A stretch of 64,000 nt of DNA from CAIYTF01 sp963664845 (GTDB taxonomy: Bacteria; Bacteroidota; Ignavibacteria; Ignavibacteriales; Ignavibacteriaceae), in contig OY761615.1 in assembly GCA_963664845.1 (NCBI GenBank), positions 5,146,001 to 5,210,000 of the forward strand, in the 5' to 3' direction. Below are positions 1-8,084 of the stretch, piece by piece. Within the stretch, counting starts at the first letter, position 1. Every line of letters starts with the position of its first letter. The translations under genes were made by a program, and so were the position numbers. The notes beneath the pieces were generated by a model. The model was not told the DNA's origin. It saw only the letters and a program-made list of their open reading frames with translations, and did no database searches.

Positions 1-1197
1 TCTGACCGGCCAGGCTGCTGCTTCGCCCAATGCGCATATGGTATTGCCTTCGATGTTGTTGGCAATTGAAATCAGCAAGTCGATATCTTTTTGTGAGCCT
101 TCACCGCGGACAATTCTGTTGAGCACTTTCAACATCCAACCGGTGCCTTCACGGCAGGGTGTACATTGTCCGCAGCTTTCATGGTAATAGAACTTTGAGA
201 TACGTGCCAGAACCTTGACCAGATCTGTGTCCTCATCCATTACCATAATGCCGCCGGTGCCTATTGCTGAGCCTGCTGCACGCAACGATTCCGCGTCCAT
301 CTTCACGCCTTCGAGCGCATCTCCACGCAACGGAGGCATTGACGATCCGCCTGGAATGACGCATTTAATTTTTTTATTTCCTGGAACGCCTCCGGCATAA
401 TTATAGATAATATCCGTAAGCAAAGTTCCTGATGGCAGTTCATAGACGCCAGGCTTATTCACGTGTCCGCTAACGCCGAACAGCAGTGTACCCGGATGCT
501 TTGGTTCGCCGATTGCTGAAAACCATCCCCAACCCTTTTTGATAATGGGAGGAACATTTGTAAGTGTTTCAACATTGTTAATAGTAGTAGGGCATCCCCA
601 CAGGCCATTTTGGGCAGGGAAGGGAGGTTTTACCCGTGGATAACCACGTTTACCTTCAATTGAATTCATGAGAGAAGATTCTTCGCCGCAGATATACGCC
701 CCGGCGCCTTTATGAATATAAATATCGCAGGAAAATTCAGTCCCGAATTTCTCCTTCATCTTATCGCCGACGTATCCGGCAGCATAAGCATCGTCGAGGG
801 CTTTTTGCATCATATATATCCATTTGTGATATTCACCGCGAATATAGAGATAAGCTGTTTTTGCCTGGATGGCATAACAGGCAATTAAAATGCCTTCAAT
901 AAGCTGGTGCGGGTTATATTCAAAAATTTGTCTGTCCTTGAAGGACCCCGGTTCACTCTCGTCACCGTTGATGCATAAGTATTTGGGCTTTGCAGTGGTT
1001 TTTGGCATGAAACTCCACTTGAGCCCGGTTGCAAATGCTGCGCCACCCCGGCCCCGAAGACCGGATTTTTTAACGATATCGATCACTTCATCGGTAGATG
1101 AAGCAAGCGCCTGTTTGGCGGCAGAATAGCCCTCATGCGCGAGATACACATCGAGTTGGTGAAAGTTTTCAATTTCTGGTAATACAATTTTTTCCAT
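1..1197 (-). CDS. nuoF: NADH-quinone oxidoreductase subunit F (partial, runs off left edge)
   Basis: This is the FMN- and NADH-binding subunit of respiratory complex I, which takes electrons from NADH in the cytoplasmic arm. The first 399 residues are visible in an unbroken frame that exits the window; the family is usually about 420-430 residues, so only a short C-terminus is missing. Seen directly: the NADH/FMN loop GRGGAAFATGLKW (residues 49-61), the CGEESSLMNSIEG motif (170-182), and the N3 [4Fe-4S] ligands in SCGQCTPCREGTGW (C342, C345, C348) with C388 in the TICALGE segment. The ATG at 1197 lies 13 nt after the nuoE stop, so the two are co-transcribed as the tail of nuoABCDEF. Identification is very secure; NuoG and the membrane subunits would be expected beyond the edge but cannot be seen. 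Confidence 0.97.
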   Translation of the reverse strand, partial: MEKIVLPEIENFHQLDVYLAHEGYSAAKQALASSTDEVIDIVKKSGLRGRGGAAFATGLKWSFMPKTTAKPKYLCINGDESEPGSFKDRQIFEYNPHQLIEGILIACYAIQAKTAYLYIRGEYHKWIYMMQKALDDAYAAGYVGDKMKEKFGTEFSCDIYIHKGAGAYICGEESSLMNSIEGKRGYPRVKPPFPAQNGLWGCPTTINNVETLTNVPPIIKKGWGWFSAIGEPKHPGTLLFGVSGHVNKPGVYELPSGTLLTDIIYNYAGGVPGNKKIKCVIPGGSSMPPLRGDALEGVKMDAESLRAAGSAIGTGGIMVMDEDTDLVKVLARISKFYYHESCGQCTPCREGTGWMLKVLNRIVRGEGSQKDIDLLISIANNIEGNTICALGEAAAWPVR

Positions 1198-1210
1198 TAT
1201 GCTCAACCGC

Positions 1211-1690
1211 CTATTTCAATGAATCGATTATTTGGAGGGCTTTTTCGGTGGAGAGATTTTCAAAAAAATCTTCGTTGACAGCCAACATTGGTGCAGTGCC
1301 GCAGCTTCCCATGCATTCAACCTCTTCGATAGAGTATTTGAAATCGGGGGTCACTTCACCGTTCCCGATGCCGCATTTGGCGCGAACGGCGTCATAAATA
1401 TCGTATCCGCCGCGTAACATACAGGAAACGTTGGTGCATACCTGGATGTGATATTTTCCCATTTGCTTTTGATGATACATGGAATAGAAGGTTACCACAC
1501 CCAATACATCGGTTTCGTCCATTTCGAGGATACGGGCGATCTCACGCATGGCCTCGACGGAAATGAAACCGTGTTGTTCCTGCGCAATATAGAGCAGCGG
1601 CATAACCGCTGCCTGTTTGGCGGGGTATTTCTTAATTACCGAAGCAATTTTTTCAAGATTTTCTTGTGTAAACGTAAATTCCATATTCAA
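1211..1690 (-). CDS. nuoE: NADH-quinone oxidoreductase subunit E
   Basis: Thioredoxin-like [2Fe-2S] subunit of the complex I NADH dehydrogenase module, partner of NuoF. The 159-residue protein has the family length. The cluster ligands are visible as C85-x4-C90 (VCTNVSCMLRG) and C126-x3-C130 (ECMGSCGTAPM), and the N-terminal helical part contains PLLYIAQEQHGFIS, typical of the family. It lies between nuoD and nuoF but is separated from nuoD by 173 nt, the only sizeable gap in the operon. An in-frame Met at residue 3 is an alternative start. Identification is secure. Confidence 0.96.
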   Translation of the reverse strand: MNMEFTFTQENLEKIASVIKKYPAKQAAVMPLLYIAQEQHGFISVEAMREIARILEMDETDVLGVVTFYSMYHQKQMGKYHIQVCTNVSCMLRGGYDIYDAVRAKCGIGNGEVTPDFKYSIEEVECMGSCGTAPMLAVNEDFFENLSTEKALQIIDSLK

Positions 1691-1783
1691 TCAAATAATA
1701 TTAGTTCTAAAATTTAGTATCGGGTTGTTGAGCTTTCCCGGTAATGACTGTATGAACAGCGTATTTAGTAATGATAAATTTAA

Positions 1784-1819
1784 CGCAAAGTTCGCAAGGG
1801 AGCCGCAAAGAACGCAAAG
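1784..1819. repeat. Short ~10-bp-period CGCAAAG repeat array between nuoD and nuoE
   Basis: Four copies of the heptamer CGCAAAG (one degenerate, CGCAAGG) start at 1784, 1793, 1804 and 1813, giving steps of 9, 11 and 9 nt, close to one helical turn. The array sits in the 173-nt gap of the nuo operon. No coding potential is seen. The function is unknown; comparable helical-period arrays with a different core occur near 7.9 kb and 47.15 kb in this window. Confidence 0.7.
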
Positions 1820-1863
1820 TTGCATCACAAGGCATTAAAAGACATAAAGTTAAGTATACTTTA

Positions 1864-3117
1864 CTATTTATCTGCTTCGCCCATGACGGGATCGAGGCTG
1901 CCGATAATGGCAACAACATCGGAGATCAGATGCCCTTTGACCAAATGAGGCAAGGACTGCAGATTTACCATTGACGGAGAGCGTATCTTCATTTTCCAAG
2001 GCTGTCCACCGCCTTTGCTGACGATGTAAAACCCGAGTTCGCCTTTGGAGCCTTCGATGGCGTGATAAACCTCTCCTTCAGGTGGATTCATCCCGAAGTT
2101 GACTATCATGAAATCGTGGATCAATTCTTCCATTTTTGAATAGATCTCCGTCTTCCGGGGAAGTACCTTCTTTGGACTGTTCAACATGATCTCGCCCTGC
2201 GGCATTTTCTGGAGGCATTGTTGTATGATCTTGACACTTTCGCGAATTTCGTCGCAACGGACAAAGTAACGTGCCAGGCAGTCGCCTTCTTTAAAAACCG
2301 GTATTTTAAAGTCGATTTCATTATAAAAAAGATATGGTGTTGCCCTGCGAAGATCGAATTCAACGCCGCTGCCCCGCAAACTTGGCCCCGTCAGTCCAAG
2401 ATCAAGGGCATCTTCCGCGGAAATAACGCCAATATTTTCAAGACGCTCCACAAAGATCCTGTTGCCGTTGAGCAGGCTTTCCATTTCGTTCTGTTTCTCA
2501 GCAAGCTGATCCAAAAAGGCTTTGATTTGCGGAATGATCTCCGGACTGAAGTCCGCAGCAACACCGCCAATACGTGTATAGCTTGTGGTGAACCTTGCAC
2601 CGCAAATGATGTCGAACATGTCCATGATCTTTTCGCGTTCGCGCAAAGCCCAGAGGAACACGGTGAGTGCACCAACGTCCATTGCAAGTGCGCCTATGGC
2701 CACCAGGTGTGAGCCGATACGGGCCAATTCACACATGATCATGCGGATATATTGCGCACGTTTTGGTGCTTCGATACCCAACAATTTTTCCACTGCCAAC
2801 ACGTATGCCACATTGTTTGCCGGAGGAGAAAGATAATCAAGGCGGTCGGTATGAGGAATGAACTCGAGATAGGACATGTTCTCAGCCATTTTTTCATAAC
2901 CGCGATGGAGATAGCCAAGCTCAGGCACACAGGCAATTACCGTTTCACCATCCAACCGGAGAAGCACACGCAGAACTCCGTGAGTTGCCGGGTGCTGTGG
3001 ACCCATATTTAATATCATTTCATTGTCGAGAGCATCTTCAACGGTGATATCGCAATCGGCATTGAGAAGTGCCTGAACAATTTTAGGATGTACGTCGTCT
3101 TTTGTTAATCGTTCCAT
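1864..3117 (-). CDS. nuoD: NADH-quinone oxidoreductase subunit D
   Basis: The 49-kDa-type subunit of complex I, which forms part of the quinone-binding cavity with NuoB. The 417-residue length is normal for unfused NuoD. Visible signatures: GPQHPATHGVLRVLLRLDGE near residue 39, PELGYLHRGYEKMAE, the PHTDRLDYLSP quinone-site segment, ARIGSHL, and the conserved C-terminus DPVMGEADK. It follows nuoC after 9 nt, so translation is probably coupled. NuoC and NuoD are separate here rather than fused as in enterobacteria. Identification is secure. Confidence 0.97.
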   Translation of the reverse strand: MERLTKDDVHPKIVQALLNADCDITVEDALDNEMILNMGPQHPATHGVLRVLLRLDGETVIACVPELGYLHRGYEKMAENMSYLEFIPHTDRLDYLSPPANNVAYVLAVEKLLGIEAPKRAQYIRMIMCELARIGSHLVAIGALAMDVGALTVFLWALREREKIMDMFDIICGARFTTSYTRIGGVAADFSPEIIPQIKAFLDQLAEKQNEMESLLNGNRIFVERLENIGVISAEDALDLGLTGPSLRGSGVEFDLRRATPYLFYNEIDFKIPVFKEGDCLARYFVRCDEIRESVKIIQQCLQKMPQGEIMLNSPKKVLPRKTEIYSKMEELIHDFMIVNFGMNPPEGEVYHAIEGSKGELGFYIVSKGGGQPWKMKIRSPSMVNLQSLPHLVKGHLISDVVAIIGSLDPVMGEADK

Positions 3118-3126
3118 AGTATAAAC

Positions 3127-3615
3127 TTATTTCTTTGGCAGAAAGAGTGATCCCGGAATGCCAAGCAGAGGGAATTCTTTGCGCAACGGGTGATATTCAA
3201 ATTCTTCCGGCATATACATGCGGCGGAGGTCCGGATGGTTGTTGAAGGAAACGCCATACATGTCGAAGACTTCACGTTCATGCCAGTTTGCTGTTTTCCA
3301 TACGGAGGAAACCGAATCGATCCGGCACTCACTTTCATCCACAACGGCCATAATGCAAAGCCTGGATGACAGGAGAAGTGAGAAAATGTGATAGACAACA
3401 GAAAAACGGTTTTTTCGTGTTGCCCAGTCAATTGCGGTTATATCCTCACATAGCTGGAAACGTAGTTCTTCGTTATATTTTAACTGGTGACAAACCCGTA
3501 CAATATGTTCTTTTTTCACATGAAGGATGGAGTCACCCCGGAATTCGGCAAATGCAGCACCGGAATCGGGGACTTCCTTCGAGAGAATTTCCAGAATTTT
3601 TTCTTTTATTTCCAT
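3127..3615 (-). CDS. nuoC: NADH-quinone oxidoreductase subunit C
   Basis: The 30-kDa-type subunit of the complex I peripheral arm, a structural partner of NuoD. The 162-residue protein carries the family signature WHEREVFDMYGVSFNNHPDL followed by RRMYMPEEFEYHPLRKEFP near the C-terminus. The start ATG overlaps the nuoB stop in a TAATG arrangement, a classic sign of translational coupling. Length and motif agree with stand-alone NuoC. Identification is secure. Confidence 0.95.
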   Translation of the reverse strand: MEIKEKILEILSKEVPDSGAAFAEFRGDSILHVKKEHIVRVCHQLKYNEELRFQLCEDITAIDWATRKNRFSVVYHIFSLLLSSRLCIMAVVDESECRIDSVSSVWKTANWHEREVFDMYGVSFNNHPDLRRMYMPEEFEYHPLRKEFPLLGIPGSLFLPKK

Positions 3616-4127
3616 TATACCAACGCAGCATCTGTTTGTGAAATATCCTGAAAATCGCGGGCGCGTGAATTTTTGATCTTTTCCTGGATCGTGATAAGCG
3701 CGTTTAATAAATTGTCAGGACGTGGAGGGCATCCGGCAGTGTACACATCAACCGGCAAAAACTGATCGATACCCTGTACTACGGAATAGGAACGGTACAT
3801 GCCACCGGTGGAGGTGCAGGCGCCCATTGCGATAACCCACTTTGGTTCAGCCATCTGATCATAAATTTTACGTACGACTTTGGCCATTTTGAAGGTAACG
3901 GTCCCGGCAACAATCATCACGTCGGATTGGCGGGGAGTGAAGCGCATAACTTCGGATCCAAACCGGGCAATATCATATTTGGGGTCGCCGGCGGCCATCA
4001 TTTCGATGGCACAACAGGAAATACCCATTGGCATAGGCCACACGGAGCTTTCCCGGGCCCAACCTACCAAAGCGTCAATGGTGGTGGTAATATAGCCATC
4101 CTGGGTCAGTTTAGCCTCTAATCCCAT
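3615..4127 (-). CDS. nuoB: NADH-quinone oxidoreductase subunit B
   Basis: This complex I subunit holds the terminal [4Fe-4S] cluster N2, which reduces quinone. The 170-residue protein shows all four expected ligands: the tandem C38-C39 in GISCCAIEMMAA, C104 in MGACTSTGGMY, and C133 in YTAGCPPRPDNLL. Its start overlaps the nuoA stop by about 10 nt and its stop overlaps the nuoC start, so the three genes are tightly coupled. The C-terminal ~25 residues are charged and variable, as usual. Identification is secure. Confidence 0.97.
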   Translation of the reverse strand: MGLEAKLTQDGYITTTIDALVGWARESSVWPMPMGISCCAIEMMAAGDPKYDIARFGSEVMRFTPRQSDVMIVAGTVTFKMAKVVRKIYDQMAEPKWVIAMGACTSTGGMYRSYSVVQGIDQFLPVDVYTAGCPPRPDNLLNALITIQEKIKNSRARDFQDISQTDAALV

Positions 4128-4486
4128 TTAAAGCCTCCCTTCTTATACACATACAAAAATCCAATTTCAAATACTACTAAGAATATAAACATCGCCCAGA
4201 ACGCAGAAATTCCCTGAGTCCGGTAAAGACTTTTAAATTGTACAGCCCACGGGTAGACAAAGATCACCTCCAGATCGAAGATGATGAACAGCATGGCGAC
4301 AAGATAATACTTGACGGACACACGTTCGTTTGCCAATCCGACGGGTTGGACGCCGCTTTCATAGGTCGATAATTTTTCCGCGTTCGGTCGCTGTGGTCCC
4401 ACGAGTGTGGAGGAAAATATCACAGCAATAGAAAAGAGAATAGCAAACCCAAACACAAGGAAAATGGGAATGTAAGATTCTATCAT
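4118..4486 (-). CDS. nuoA: NADH-quinone oxidoreductase subunit A
   Basis: Small membrane subunit of complex I next to the quinone site. The 122-residue product has three hydrophobic helices (about residues 5-28, 63-88 and 93-115) and the conserved FDLEVIFVYPWAVQF segment with its acidic residues. The start at 4486 (MIESYIPIF) is preferred because GGAAAGAAGG precedes it. An upstream ATG at 4513 would add nine residues (MVYYFWKEG) but has no recognisable ribosome-binding site. It is the first gene of the nuoABCDEF operon, so the promoter should lie in the divergent gap upstream. Identification is secure, start moderately so. Confidence 0.93.
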   Translation of the reverse strand: MIESYIPIFLVFGFAILFSIAVIFSSTLVGPQRPNAEKLSTYESGVQPVGLANERVSVKYYLVAMLFIIFDLEVIFVYPWAVQFKSLYRTQGISAFWAMFIFLVVFEIGFLYVYKKGGFKWD

Positions 4487-5036
4487 GCCTTCTTTCCAAA
4501 AATAGTAAACCATAATTTAGAAGAAATAGGAAAATTTTGCAAAGTAAAATGCCGTGACCGGGGAATAAAACGCAGAAAAGCTGAATAAAATGGGAGAATA
4601 ATATTTTCCCGGTCAATTGAGGGACAGGCTAATGTCTTGTTGGTCAAAAGGCTGTCGAATTTGACCTCAGCCTGGCTTATTCGTATTATGAATTATATGG
4701 ACAGGGATCCAACAGGAAGCATCGCCCGGTACTTGGCATCGAAGGAGGAAATGCTTCGATTTCATGTTAAAAACGCAATCTCTGAATGGTATGAGCTCAA
4801 TAAGGGGTTTTGGTCACTACTGACCGGAGGTGAGGCCCCCGGAAATCGTCTGAACCGGGATTTGTTTGATTGATTTGATTTGTATGATCTGAATGAAGTT
4901 TCATTATGGTTGATGAGCATAATGATTTGCTCTGGTACTAAAAAACAGTTGTGGAATTTTTCCGGTGAGCATTTTTGTTAATACGCAAAAATGGTGTAAT
5001 TTTCAGCAAAAGAATTAATATCAAACGGAGTATTTC
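4487..5036. other. Divergent intergenic region between nuoA and pruA
   Basis: About 550 bp separates the divergent nuo and pruA operons and must hold both promoters. AT-rich stretches occur near 4500-4620 and 4920-5030. No confident promoter hexamers or stable hairpins were found. A small open frame (4688-4873) lies in the middle and is listed separately. Confidence 0.6.
4688..4873 (+). CDS. Possible small protein of unknown function (61 residues)
   Basis: An ATG-started frame encodes about 61 residues beginning MNYMDRDPTGSIARYLASK and ending in NRLNRDLFD. The same frame is open upstream to about 4637. The composition is protein-like (mixed charge, amphipathic helix, several Trp and aromatic residues) rather than the Ser/Arg-rich look of random frames. 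No good ribosome-binding site is visible and no family is recognised. It could be a genuine small protein, a gene remnant, or chance; chance remains quite possible. Confidence 0.22.
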   Translation: MNYMDRDPTGSIARYLASKEEMLRFHVKNAISEWYELNKGFWSLLTGGEAPGNRLNRDLFD

Positions 5037-6602
5037 ATGCCAGTTGAGTTTAAAAAACCAGGACCATTCAAGAATGAACCCATCCTTGATTTCACTAAAC
5101 CCGCAAATGTAAATCTGCAAAAAGAAGCTCTCACCGCAGTCAGAAAAAAAATCGGAAAAACTTACGAACTTATAATAAACGGAAAAAAAATTAAGACCGA
5201 TAAGGTCTTCAACTCCATTAACCCATCAAACAAGGATGAAGTGATTGCTTCGTTCTATAAAGGGACTTCTGATCTTGTTCTTCAGGCAGTTGAAGCTGCT
5301 TCCAAGGCGTTTCAGAAATGGCAGTATGCTCCGGTTGAAGAACGAGCGGGCATTATTCTTAAAGCAGCAGAAATTGCACGCCGCAGACGCTTCGAAATTA
5401 ACGCATATATGATACTTGAAGCAGGCAAAAATTTTGCCGAAGCGGATGCCGACACAGCAGAAGCTATAGATTTTCTTGATTTCTATGGCCGTGAAGCACT
5501 ACGCTATGCTCAAAAGCAACCCATTACACCTATTAAAGGCGAGAAGAACGAGCTGGTGTATATTCCTTTGGGCGTTGGGGCAGTAATTCCGCCATGGAAT
5601 TTCCCGTTTGCAATTCTTGTGGGAATGTCATCGGCAGCCATTGTAAGTGGTAACACAGTAGTTTTGAAACCGTCAAGCGACACACCGATGATGGGACGCC
5701 TGTATTATGAAATTATGGAAGAAGCAGGTTTACCCGCCGGTGTTCTTAATTTCCTGCCGGGTTCCGGTGCTGAAGTGGGTGACACGCTGGTTGCCCATCC
5801 GAAGATCAGATTCATATCCTTCACCGGTTCAATGGAAGTTGGCATACACATTAACGAATTGGCTGCCAAAGTGCAACCCGGTCAAATCTGGTTGAAGCGC
5901 GTTGTGGCCGAGATGGGCGGAAAGGACAGCATTATTGTTGATGCTGACACCGATGTTGATGGTGCAGTTGATAAGGTTGTTGCATCTGCTTTCGGATTCC
6001 AGGGCCAAAAATGTTCTGCCTGCTCACGTGCAATTGTAGACAAAGCAGTGTATAAGGAATTCTGCGAAAAACTGAAAGTAAAAGTTGCTGCAATCAAGGT
6101 TGGTCCCGCGGAAGAAAATTATCCTGCCGGACCGGTTATCAGCGAAGGAGCTATGCGCGGTATTCTGGAATACATGGAGTTCGGCCGCAAAGAAGGGAAA
6201 CTGCTTACCGGTGGTCAGGCTGCTGAAGGAAACGGATTCTATATTGAACCGACCGTGTTTACAGATATCGATCCAATGGCAAAATTATCGCAGGAAGAGA
6301 TCTTCGGGCCTGTGCTTGCCGTTATCAAAGCGAAAAATTTCGACGATGCATTGAAGATTGCAAACAATACGAAATTTGGTCTTACCGGTGCAGTTCTAAC
6401 CAACGACCGTGCAAAAATTGAACGTGCAAAGAAAGAACTGTTTATTGGGAACCTCTACTTTAACAGGAAATGCACTGGTGCAATGGTAGGCGGACATCCA
6501 TTTGGCGGGTTTAACATGTCAGGAACTGATTCGAAGGCAGGCGGCAGAGATTATCTGCTCTTATTCACACAGGCAAAATTAATGAGCGAAAAAATCAATT
6601 AA
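5037..6602 (+). CDS. pruA: L-glutamate gamma-semialdehyde (1-pyrroline-5-carboxylate) dehydrogenase
   Basis: Oxidises glutamate-gamma-semialdehyde to glutamate with NAD(P)+, the second step of proline breakdown. The 521-residue length matches stand-alone RocA/PruA-type enzymes. The aldehyde dehydrogenase fold is clear: PPWNFPFAI (185-193), the NAD-binding FTGSMEVG (262-269), general-base Glu292 in VVAEMGGKDS, and catalytic Cys326 in GFQGQKCSACSR, whose GQKCSACSR form is typical of P5C dehydrogenases. ACGGAG precedes the ATG by about 7 nt. No proline dehydrogenase (putA/prodh) lies next to it; instead sucC follows after 18 nt, suggesting one operon feeding carbon into the TCA cycle. Family assignment is strong. 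Confidence 0.93.
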   Translation: MPVEFKKPGPFKNEPILDFTKPANVNLQKEALTAVRKKIGKTYELIINGKKIKTDKVFNSINPSNKDEVIASFYKGTSDLVLQAVEAASKAFQKWQYAPVEERAGIILKAAEIARRRRFEINAYMILEAGKNFAEADADTAEAIDFLDFYGREALRYAQKQPITPIKGEKNELVYIPLGVGAVIPPWNFPFAILVGMSSAAIVSGNTVVLKPSSDTPMMGRLYYEIMEEAGLPAGVLNFLPGSGAEVGDTLVAHPKIRFISFTGSMEVGIHINELAAKVQPGQIWLKRVVAEMGGKDSIIVDADTDVDGAVDKVVASAFGFQGQKCSACSRAIVDKAVYKEFCEKLKVKVAAIKVGPAEENYPAGPVISEGAMRGILEYMEFGRKEGKLLTGGQAAEGNGFYIEPTVFTDIDPMAKLSQEEIFGPVLAVIKAKNFDDALKIANNTKFGLTGAVLTNDRAKIERAKKELFIGNLYFNRKCTGAMVGGHPFGGFNMSGTDSKAGGRDYLLLFTQAKLMSEKIN

Positions 6603-6620
6603 TATCGACAGGATGAATTA

Positions 6621-7802
6621 ATGAAGATACACGAATATCAGGGCAAAGAGATATTACGGAAATATGGTGTGCCCACACCAAAGGGTGCCGTTGCTTTCAC
6701 CCCGGAAGAAGCAGTTGAAGTTGCCAAGAATGTTGTTGGCGGTGAGTTATGGGTTGTGAAAGCCCAGATTCACGCAGGCGGCAGAGGCAAGGGAGGCGGA
6801 GTTAAGATTGCACGTTCTTTGCACGAAGTTTATGAACTTGCAAATCAGATTCTCGGGATGACACTTATAACACATCAAACGGGTCCGGAAGGTAAAGTAG
6901 TGAAACGCCTGCTCATAGAACAAGGTGTTAACATTGAAAAGGAACTTTACGCCGGTATCACGCTTGACCGTACAACGTTCAAAAATGTTCTGATGGCGTC
7001 AACTGAAGGCGGCGTTGAGATTGAAAAAGTGGCTGAGGAAACACCGGAAAAGATTCTCAAAGTATTTATTGATCCACTGATTGGACTGCAGGCTCACGAA
7101 GCCAGGGAACTGGCATTTGCTCTTGGCCTGTCGGGAGTTCAGCATAAGAATGCGGTGAGCTTTTTCCTCGCACTATACAAAGCGTATATTTCGACCGATG
7201 CTTCACTGGCAGAGATCAATCCGCTTGTGGTTACCAAAGAAGGTGATGTTATTGCCCTTGATGCAAAAATGAACTTTGATGATAATGCACTCTATCGTCT
7301 GAAGGATATTGCAGCCTTCCGTGATCTGGATGAAGAAGCGGAATTGGAAATCGAAGCTTCAAAATATAATTTAAATTATATCAAACTCGACGGAAACGTT
7401 GGCTGCATGGTGAATGGCGCGGGACTCGCGATGGGCACCATGGATATCATCAAGCTTGCCGGCGGTGACCCTGCCAACTTTCTTGACGTGGGCGGTGGGG
7501 CCAACAAGGAAACCGTGGCAAACGGATTCAAGATCATTCTTTCCGATCCCAATGTTAAAGCAATACTGATCAATATCTTCGGTGGAATTGTACGTTGTGA
7601 CCGGGTTGCCCAAGGCGTTATTGACGCTGCAAAGGAAGTTCATGTTACTCTGCCAATCGTGGTACGCTTGGAAGGAACAAATGCCCCGGAAGCCCGCAAA
7701 CTGCTGGCTGAATCGGGACTTGCTTTCGAGGTAGCCTCTTCGTTGGCTGAAGCAGCGAGGAAAGTTACTGCTGTGCTGCGCATGGAATCCGTTCCTGCAT
7801 AG
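6621..7802 (+). CDS. sucC: Succinyl-CoA synthetase (ADP/GDP-forming) subunit beta
   Basis: Beta subunit of succinate-CoA ligase, the TCA enzyme that couples succinyl-CoA hydrolysis to NTP formation. The 393-residue protein has the normal length. Visible: N-terminal MKIHEYQGKEILRKYGV, the ATP-grasp glycine-rich loop HAGGRGKGGG (51-60), AEINPLVV, FLDVGGGANKE near 287, and INIFGGIVRCD near 317, which contacts the alpha subunit. It follows pruA by 18 nt and ends before a strong terminator. The alpha subunit gene sucD, usually the next gene, is not in this window and must be elsewhere. Identification is secure. Confidence 0.96.
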   Translation: MKIHEYQGKEILRKYGVPTPKGAVAFTPEEAVEVAKNVVGGELWVVKAQIHAGGRGKGGGVKIARSLHEVYELANQILGMTLITHQTGPEGKVVKRLLIEQGVNIEKELYAGITLDRTTFKNVLMASTEGGVEIEKVAEETPEKILKVFIDPLIGLQAHEARELAFALGLSGVQHKNAVSFFLALYKAYISTDASLAEINPLVVTKEGDVIALDAKMNFDDNALYRLKDIAAFRDLDEEAELEIEASKYNLNYIKLDGNVGCMVNGAGLAMGTMDIIKLAGGDPANFLDVGGGANKETVANGFKIILSDPNVKAILINIFGGIVRCDRVAQGVIDAAKEVHVTLPIVVRLEGTNAPEARKLLAESGLAFEVASSLAEAARKVTAVLRMESVPA

Positions 7803-7821
7803 ATATAATTTTGTATTTTTT

Positions 7822-7859
7822 GAGGCTGTCTCAAAAGGACAGCCTCTTTGTTTTTATTT
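7822..7859 (+). terminator. Rho-independent terminator of pruA-sucC
   Basis: A perfect 9-bp stem GAGGCTGTC / GACAGCCTC with a 7-nt loop (7822-7846) is followed at once by a T-rich tail of TTTG and five Ts. It starts 19 nt after the sucC stop. Confidence 0.93.
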
Positions 7860-7900
7860 AAGCTCACAAAATAAAGCTGTCTTAAAAGAATAGAATGTAC

Positions 7901-7935
7901 ACGGATAACACGGATTTGAACGGATTTTCGCGGAT
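7901..7935. repeat. Helical-period ACGGAT repeat array
   Basis: Four copies of ACGGAT (the last GCGGAT) start at 7901, 7910, 7920 and 7930, so the step is 9-10 nt. The array is in the 282-bp gap between sucC and moeA. A comparable but looser array lies at 47143-47176. Function unknown; no coding potential. Confidence 0.7.
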
Positions 7936-8084
7936 AGAACCTTAAAAATTCGACTTTTGAAACAACCTCTTAATGCAAAGCCTGCGATGCCTTTATTTTT
8001 AAAAGTGCACACTATGTTGAAGCCGCAAGCTTTTGCTATTGAAGTGGTACTTTCACTTTTCATCTAATAATGAGATAAGAAATT

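Noticed and set aside
2218..2712. 164-codon open frame antisense to nuoD
   Set aside because: It lies wholly opposite a gene with clear conserved motifs, and its translation has no recognisable family; frame shadow.
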